Assembly: GCF_026210795.1 (NCBI RefSeq)
Contig: NC_089451.1
Coordinates: forward strand, 976,001 to 1,040,000
Source: Rhizophagus irregularis
Taxonomy: Eukaryota; Glomeromycota; Glomeromycetes; Glomerales; Glomeraceae
DNA: 64,000 nucleotides
Reading direction: 5' to 3'
The position numbers and the translations under genes are program-made. Each line of letters begins with the position of its first letter. Position 1 is the stretch's first letter. Shown piece by piece: positions 57,785-64,000 of the stretch. The notes under the pieces were generated by a model. That model saw only the letters and a list, made by a program, of their open reading frames with translations, ran no database searches and had not been told where the DNA came from.

Positions 57785-57960
57785 GTATTAGGCTGTTTAC
57801 ATTTTTTGCATAAACCATACTCTTTATAATGTCTTTTCAATTCTATATTTAATATTTGATTATCAATTAACAAATTTTGTTCAATCGTTAATTACAATGT
57901 TTAAAATTTTTTATTTTCTCGATTATATCTTATATCATCACTAAGCTTAAATTCTTCCAC
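57785..57960 (-). pseudogene. Kinase exon 1 remnant
   Basis: Minus-strand VEEFKLSDD, then LLIDNQILNIELKRHYKEYG and LCKKCKQPNT match the N terminus of the local kinases. The ATG has become GTG, two stops follow, and everything after the first Cys pair is gone. Confidence 0.75.
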
Positions 57961-58139
57961 ATTGGATTAAAGATGCATAAACAAAATGAAAAGGATTTTT
58001 TTTTTATAAAAAAAAAAATAAACAGACTGCAACAATCGTGTTTCTTTTCTCTGGATTCTTGGAAACTGGATTTTATACAAGGCTCGGGAATACCGCCAGG
58101 TTTATCGTTGTAACACCTGAGCCCATGATAAATCATGTT
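57961..58139. other. Unrecognised segment
   Basis: Slightly GC-richer piece with CACCTGAGCCCATG; no feature assigned. Confidence 0.3.
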
Positions 58140-58760
58140 TGCCACCCCAGGTATTAACAAAATGACTCTTTATTAATAATATAAATAAATACAATAATAT
58201 GCTTGGTTTAATAACATTAAATAATAAATAAATAAATTATATCAAAATTTCAAATTACGATAATTTTCCCATGTTAGTATCCTTTAATTCCATTAAATTA
58301 CTTAATGTGGCAATTTTTCATTATAAGAAAAATGCTAAAAGAATCGAATTATTATTTTTCTAAGTGTAAATTATAATACTTAACCATTTTTAATATTTTC
58401 TAAAATTCGTGACTAAAGAAATTATTACCGCTCCTTGAGAAATCGCATTTTTCTCCCTTTTTATACTTATTTATGTTTCACCAAATTCTTAATTTAATTC
58501 ATGGACTTTATCTTTAAAATTTTCCATGAAATTCAAAATATTTTCCATGAGATCGCCTTAGTTATGATTTGTAATAATTTATAATAATAACGTAATGACC
58601 TACAAGTTAATCACCTGACAAATCTAGATCACTTGATCTTACTGATCTACTTAGTTTAACGTCAATTTCGGACGCTAAATTTATAACATTGTAATACTAT
58701 TTTAAAATACTAAATTTTTATACATTAAGTTAAAATATAATACTGCGCCTCACAATTAAT
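58140..58760 (-). repeat. Dispersed repeat, copy 1
   Basis: Shares with 59590-60160 a sequence like TGGC..TTTTTCAT..GAAAA..GCTAAAAGAATCGA and the end ATATAATACTG(C/G)C. The two are diverged and lie in the same orientation. They could be terminal repeats of an old retroelement or two separate insertions. Confidence 0.4.
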
Positions 58761-58769
58761 AAATTCACT

Positions 58770-58901
58770 ATGTATACTACGGCATTACATCGTAATGATG
58801 GCCAGGAGTGCTTCCGACAACTGGATGAAGATTTAGTTTCTGGGGATTTGGATTCAAGGATTAGTGGAGAGCATCATGGATATCATGCGTTAGGAAGTTA
58901 A
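58770..58901 (+). CDS. Small orphan frame, 43 codons, upstream of a poly(A)-like tail
   Basis: ATG 58770 to TAA 58899-58901 encodes QECFRQLDEDLVSGDLDSRI and ends HHGYHALGS. The base composition is gene-like against an AT-rich background. It is followed by about 290 bases ending in AATAAAGAAATGCGTG and an A run, so it may be the last exon or 3' end of a retroposed transcript. I do not recognise the protein. Confidence 0.35.
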   Translation: MYTTALHRNDGQECFRQLDEDLVSGDLDSRISGEHHGYHALGS

Positions 58902-59222
58902 CCCAGCCGCAACCGAAACATAGAAGGGGAGGTGAAGAGTTTCCAATGATACGGATTTTTAAATATTTTAAGTTTGTTTTGTAGCGATGATGGTAGATAG
59001 TTTTTTTATATATCAGTATAGTTCTTATTGATATACATAGAATAGTCTTTATGTTTATTAGTTCTTTTGTGTTCAACGTATTTATAGTATCTATAGTATA
59101 ATGTTTCGCTATGAAGTTAGTAGATAAAGACTTTCTCTGTGTATTTTTTTTGTATTGTTTATATATTGTTATGTTTATAGTTATAATTAATAAAGAAATG
59201 CGTGTTAATAACAAAAAAAAAC
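58902..59222 (+). mobile_element. Retroposon-like 3' tail, second copy
   Basis: Ends TTAATAAAGAAATGCGTG and then A-rich sequence, matching the tail at 31440-31472. Consistent with reverse-transcribed 3' ends. Confidence 0.45.
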
Positions 59223-59349
59223 AATAATAATAAAATAGAAAAATAAAACGTATACTGCTGCACGGCAAAGATCCGATTTCCCCTAGACCATAAAAATTTC
59301 TCACTTGGTCATAAGAAAAAGTCGTGATCACGTCACAGCCTTATTAAAT

Positions 59350-59395
59350 GCAATAAAATAATAATAATATTATTATTATTATTATTTAAGGTGCA
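59350..59395. repeat. (AAT)n/(ATT)n microsatellite
   Basis: AATAATAATAATATTATT-type inverted trinucleotide run. Confidence 0.85.
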
Positions 59396-59589
59396 ATGTT
59401 GCTTTTTATTGGAATAAGGGAAGAGAACTTACACAATATCTCAAAACAACTACATTCAATTACATCAGAAATGAAATCTCCTGCACCTCAGCCAATGCTA
59501 TTCTTCTCCCTCTCTGAGAAAAGTTACTGACCTTCGTTTCATCCTTTAGTCAGTCTTATAACAACTATAACTATCACCTTTATGTTATA

Positions 59590-60160
59590 GCTTTCTAACC
59601 CCTCCAAAAAAATGCAATAAAATATTAATATACCCGAATTCCATAACAAATAAAATAATAATGCTAACTAATTCATAAAATCAAACTGCGATAGTTTCCT
59701 CCTATTACCAACACCAATAAAGTATTAATAAAGGAATTAATTTGGCTCTTTTTCATCATGAGAAAAAGGCTAAAAGAATCGACCAATTATATTATAAGGT
59801 GAAAACTAAGGTAACAGAGGGCCTTCTAATCCTCGAATAAACCACATATTTATATCTTTTCATGTTACACTGAATCCTAAATAAAGTCGTTCATTAAACT
59901 ACCAATTAAAATAATAATTTCTAAAATAAAGTATCGAACCAATCCTTCTACAATTAGTAATGACCAACTAATGTCTATCGTCACAATTACTATTAATGTT
60001 CCTATATAACTCCAATAAAGTGAAATACTAATTACCAATCAGATTCTAACTTAGTTTGACGACTTTGACGTCATCGCGACCGCAGTAAATAAAAATACTT
60101 TTAATACTTTTAAAATTTTATACTCTTAAACTAGATATAATACTGGCCCCCCAAATGCTA
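59590..60160 (-). repeat. Dispersed repeat, copy 2
   Basis: Diverged relative of 58140-58760 (see that entry). The interval 60161-60843 that follows shows nothing further before kinase 8. Confidence 0.4.
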
Positions 60161-60843
60161 GGTAGGTTCAGACGCTATAGTGGTTCGTCCAATCACATGC
60201 ACGGTCTAGTAAGTATTGTTGGTGTTGTATATTTTTAAATATTACACCTAATAAAGAGAAATAAATACGCTTACCATGTTTAAAAAAATATAATTACATG
60301 TTATTACCTAACGATATTTATGTGATGAAATTAAAATGGATTATTCACTATATATGAAATTTTTATTTTGTATTACATGTATGACACGTGCTGATAACAT
60401 AAAAAAAAGATAAAAATATTGCTCAAGTAAAGCATAATAAAACGTGAGATACACGAGTACAATAAGTTTTTTTGTAAAATCGATGTTTCTTCTTCCTTCT
60501 TCCAGCAAGAAATATTAGGAATTTATCATATTATATAGCTAAATCTTTAAATGCGATTGTATTATGATTTTATAACTTTCATTCAATTTATCATAACTAT
60601 TTATATACTGTATAATTTTATCAAATACTTATTTAAGTTTCTATCACAAAAAAAAATATTCCAATAAAATATATATTGAAGTAGTAATAAAGAAAATAAA
60701 TAGCAAACAATAGATATTAATAAATAAATTTATATTCTGAATTTGTAAATTTTCTTCTTTTCTTCAGTTGTTTTTATCTATTAAAACGAATTATTAAAGT
60801 AAATTGTTAATATTATTAATAAATTAACCATGTCAAAAGCAAG

Positions 60844-62446
60844 TTAATGTAAATGAGTACCTAGGTCAAGTTTAGTGAAGTCTATTGCTTCCATGGATTC
60901 TATAGGATAAAGATAATTTAAATAAGCATTTCAAGAAATTGTGAAAATAAGCTAAGATATGAATTACCTGAATATTCAAATGAATTATCATCATCTTTGT
61001 TATCAACAGAATTTTTTGGTTCCGGAAGATTTTTGAAGTCCAAAAGCCTACTCGTGTAAACTGCTTGAGGATTTGTAGTATATGAAAGAGTATTACCAGT
61101 ATATAATAATGAAGAAGAAGTTAACTTCTCATTAATTTTATCTGATTCTTCAATTTGCTTATTGATTTCATGATCATTCTCGTAATTACTTGAATAGTAT
61201 AATTTATGTGATAAATTATATAATTCATTTGCTTTAGGTCGTTTTAAAGGATCTGCATCCCAACATTGTTTAATTATGTCTAAAATTAATTGAGGGATTT
61301 TATAATTAGATTTTGGCCTAAGCCCTTGACAAATGCTAATAGCTAAGATTTTATCATGAGAAATATTATGGTAAGGAGGAAGTCCTGTACAGACTTCATA
61401 TGCAATAATTCCAAATCCATAAATATCACTTTCTTGAGTATATTCTTTTCCTCTTAAAACCTCAGGTGCTACATATGGTAGTACTCCATATATTTTCTTA
61501 TATCCATCTTGAGAAGGTTTTACATTTGCTGGTCGACATAATCCTAAATCAGTAATAAAAGTTAAATTACGTACACTATTTAATATATTACCACAATGAA
61601 AATCATGATGAATTAATCCTTTTTCATGAATATTCTTAAGTCCACTTGCAACCCTTGTTAAAATATCCAATTTTTTTTCCCATTTCATTGAATTAAAACT
61701 ATCATTTAAAAGTTGTCTTAAACTACCATTTTCTGCATAGAACATTACCATTATAAAATCATTAGATATTGGATCTTTAGTAATGCCATAACATCGCACT
61801 ACATAACTATGATTGTAACTCGCAATAGTATGTGATTCTATCTAAAAATGAATTTATAAATAAAAAATAATAGTAAGTTTAGTATTTATAAAAGGACAAT
61901 ATCTTACATAAAAAAGTAACTTACTTCTCCTAAAAAATCAGCTGTAATATCCTGAGAATTATGTAAGCATTTTAGAACAACTGGAAAATTTTCATAAATA
62001 TTGCCCCATGTCATTTTATTTCTTTTCCATTGATTATTTTCAGATTCCCATTTTTCTATAAATCCATCTTTCCAAATTGCTTTATAAATAGTTCCAAATC
62101 CTCCTTTAGACAAATATTCAACATTTTCAAATCTGTCATATTCAATCCACTCTAAAATTTCTTTACTATTATTAGCTTTAAGTTGTGCTTTTTGAATAAA
62201 CTTATCAACTTCATTATTTCCACTAGTCCAATTTTTGAAATTTTGTTGAAACTTACATTGACACCAATTACGAGAAGCTTTAGGTTGCTTACAATCTTTG
62301 CATAATCCATTATTTTTAAAACGTTTTTTCAATTCTTCATTTAGTATTAACTTATCAATTAACAAGCTTTGTTCTTCTGTTAATTCCCATGGGTAAAAAT
62401 CCTTTATTTGATCAATTACATTGCCACTGAGCATAATTTCTTCCAT
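60844..62446 (-). CDS. Protein kinase, zinc-motif family, intact (kinase 8)
   Basis: Exons 62446-61925, 61841-60968 and 60899-60844; 483 residues. I chose the ATG at 62444-62446 because MEEIMLSGNVIDQIKDF aligns with the relatives' N termini; an upstream in-frame TTG is not needed. The zinc site is the short form CKDCKQP..NWCQCKFQQNF. The kinase has KGGFGTIYKAIW, VVLKCL, HHDFHCGN, TDLGLCRPAN, VAPEVLRGK and a complete C-lobe. The tail NPQAVYTSRLLDFKNLPEPK is followed by a third exon reading SMEAIDFTKLDLGTHLH, with acceptor CCTATAG. The upstream region keeps TCAGCTGATTTTTTGAACG but has lost the rest of the shared promoter block. Confidence 0.87.
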
Positions 62447-62524
62447 ATTGGATAATAAAAAGAACAACTCTATGTTTTAACTGAGTAAAAAGGATATTTT
62501 TTTTTTAATTTTTTTAAAAAAATC

Positions 62525-62560
62525 CACGGAAATGATCGACGTTCAAAAAATCAGCTGATG
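62525..62560 (-). promoter_or_regulatory. Truncated kinase promoter block, kinase 8
   Basis: The minus strand reads TCAGCTGATTTTTTGAACG and then GTCGATC, after which the GCTGCTGTGC and ATACGTTTTATAAGG parts found in kinase 1 are absent. Confidence 0.5.
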
Positions 62561-62751
62561 ATCACAAAAGTTGAAAAATTTCTTTTTATAGATTCTGACA
62601 GAAAAATAAAATACCAATTACATTTTTGTTATTATTTGTGACTATCATTATATTGTACGGAGTACATGGATTAGTAACTAATTGGATAATATATTTTATA
62701 ATAATTTCAATTCTAACGTGATTTCTTAATCATTTTATTTTTAGTGTGTGA

Positions 62752-62785
62752 CTAGCCGTAGCCCGTTGCATTGCAACAGGATTAA
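62752..62785 (-). mobile_element. Helitron 3' end
   Basis: On the minus strand, hairpin GTTGCAATGCAAC, then GGGCTACGG and CTAG followed by host T. The same ending (CTACGGGCTAGT) closes the array at 23320. The element's 5' end was not found within the window. Confidence 0.55.
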
Positions 62786-63129
62786 ATGAGTTTAAATCAA
62801 TTAAACAATAAAATTTTTGTTTTATATTTAGATGAATTAGCTCTTATATAATATTAACGTTTTTTTATTTTAAGTAAAAATATATATATATACCTATTCT
62901 AACTAAAAAATGATACAAAGCATATTTATCCAATAAAAAATAATAATTTGATTATATCGCCAACCAAACCTAAGAGGTGAAAGAATGAAAGAAAAAAAAT
63001 AGAAAAAGCTAATAGAGCAATAAGAAAAAATTATTAACAATGACCATGGCATAAGCCTAAAAGATGAAATAAATGAAATAAATAATGACGATAATATATC
63101 ATACATATATAAAAAATATGTAATAACAG
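62786..63129. other. AT-rich, possible Helitron body
   Basis: No gene recognised. May belong to the Helitron ending at 62752, which would extend rightward on this strand. Confidence 0.35.
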
Positions 63130-63555
63130 CTGATTTCATAATATACGGGACACCTAATAATTACCGAGAGACGACTCGGTACATTCGGTAAAACTCGGTA
63201 AAGTTCAGAATAAGGTAAAACCATATTGTTAGATTCGGAGAGCTAGTGCTTCGATCCAGATTGATCCATTGACAACATTTTTCTATTATTTTTGTCAAAC
63301 TATAATTTTTGTCAGATTTAAAAAAAATTATTCTTCCACAAATTTTATTAATTTTGGCCAAACTTATAGCTCCAACTCAAATAAACCGATGCCAAACCAT
63401 AGTAAACCACGGATCGATCCGTTAAAAACCCATCTGGATCGAAGCACTAGTCCGAGCATGGTTTTATTTTATTCTGAGTTATACTGAATCTTACCGAGTT
63501 TCTCTCGGCATGGAGTAAAAATGATGGGTGTCCCGTACATTATGAAATCAGCTGA
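63130..63555. mobile_element. Foldback element with long inverted arms
   Basis: The ends AGCTGATTTCATAATATAC and the inverse GTACATTATGAAATCAGCT bracket further inverted motifs: CGGGACACC / GGTGTCCCG, ACTCGGTA / TACCGAGT and AGTGCTTCGATCCAGA / TCTGGATCGAAGCACT. Each arm is about 130 bases, with an AT-rich centre and no gene, so this is probably a foldback MITE. Its outer ends contain the TCAGCTGA word also seen in kinase promoters. Confidence 0.75.
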
Positions 63556-63717
63556 AAAATAAATAAAAAAATTACACAAAAAATACAGCAAATTTTAAAG
63601 AACTCGGAAATATTCAACTCGTATGTAATTCAATCTAAAAATGAATTTATAAATAATAAATAATAATCAGTTCAATATTTATGAGAAAACAAAATTTTTA
63701 AAAATTACATAAATCAC

Positions 63718-64000
63718 TTCTCTTAAAAATTCGGATGTAATAACCTGAGAATTGTTTAAACATTTTAAAGCAACCGGAAAATTTTCATAATCTCTGTGCG
63801 ACGTCCATTTGCATCTCATCCATTGATTATTTTCAGAATTCCAATATTCTATATAACCATCTTTCCAAATTGCTTTATAAATAGTTCCAAATCCTCATAT
63901 TCAACATTTTCAAATCTATCATCATTTTTATATTTAACATCAAGTTGTACTTTTTGAATAAACTTATCAACTTCATTATTTCCACTAGTCCAATTTTTGA
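63718..64000 (-). pseudogene. Kinase exon 1, damaged, running off the window
   Basis: Minus-strand remnant of exon 1: SGNNEVDKFIQKVQLDVK from the window edge, then a shortened segment with a roughly 21-base loss, and a 10-base loss at the glycine loop near 63894 that shifts the frame. After this GTIYKAIWKDGYIEYWNSEN and VALKCLNNSQVITSEFLRE are readable. The donor is GTGATT instead of GTAAGT. The expected exon 2 is absent: the foldback element lies there instead. Not functional. Confidence 0.75.

Noticed and set aside
58861-59331. 156-codon minus-strand frame.
   Set aside because: Antisense to a retroposon-like tail and composed of Ile/Tyr/Thr runs typical of AT-rich non-coding DNA.
1-64000. 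CRISPR array or bacterial operon signals.
   Set aside because: No regularly spaced repeats with unique spacers. Introns, TATA-like promoters and Helitrons indicate a eukaryote.

Overview
The window is a very AT-rich stretch of a fungal nuclear genome and most resembles an arbuscular mycorrhizal fungus (Glomeromycotina, Rhizophagus type). The reasons are short phase-0 introns with GT..AG ends, a lineage-specific array of zinc-motif/TKL-like protein kinases with DLG in place of DFG, Sel1-repeat and F-box/LRR fragments, and a very high load of decayed mobile elements. The species call is inference, because no sequence search could be run.

Region 1 (1-10.7 kb) is a compact, GC-richer mosaic of virus- and transposon-like genes. 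It holds the 3' part of a three-exon coiled-coil gene, a broken family-B DNA polymerase fragment (YTDTDS motif), an intact Maverick/Polinton-type integrase whose stop codon overlaps that of the polymerase, and a divergent Gag-like polyprotein (coiled coil, gag, CCHC knuckle, retropepsin, C2HC finger). The polyprotein is interrupted by a 1.4-kb terminal-inverted-repeat element with a perfect 8-bp target duplication. Next come an F-box/LRR pseudogene, a possible TBP-like protein and an acidic protein of unknown function. Region 2 (10.7-14.4 kb) has a minisatellite and a 677-codon single-exon reading frame broken by two stop codons.

Region 3 (14.8-23.3 kb) is three head-to-tail Helitron copies. 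Each begins with TC; copies 1 and 3 end with a hairpin plus CTAG. Copies 1 and 2 carry remnants of the Pif1-like helicase. The copies also contain AAGCC arrays, tRNA T-arm-like motifs, a long palindrome, nested small inverted-repeat elements and, in copy 3, a TTAGGG-type array.

Region 4 (24-64 kb) is a kinase cluster interspersed with AT-rich sequence. A broken Smr/Sel1-repeat gene comes first. It is followed by seven kinase genes (+ strand at 29.0-30.5 and 33.6-35.1 kb; - strand at 42.7-44.3, 46.5-48.1, 51.9-53.4, 55.2-56.8 and 60.8-62.4 kb), at least four kinase pseudogenes and one short remnant. The kinases share a plan: exon 1 (helical segment, Cys-pair zinc motif, glycine loop, VALK lysine), exon 2 (rest of the kinase fold and a conserved tail) and usually a very small third exon. 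Several share an upstream block with a TATA-like end. The 39-49 kb part is a three-unit tandem duplication. A coiled-coil/RRM-like gene (35.3-36.8 kb) sits among the kinases and resembles LINE ORF1 proteins.

The first region looks like a domesticated or decaying viral/transposon island, the middle is a Helitron array, and the last is a birth-and-death signalling-kinase family whose members share promoters.
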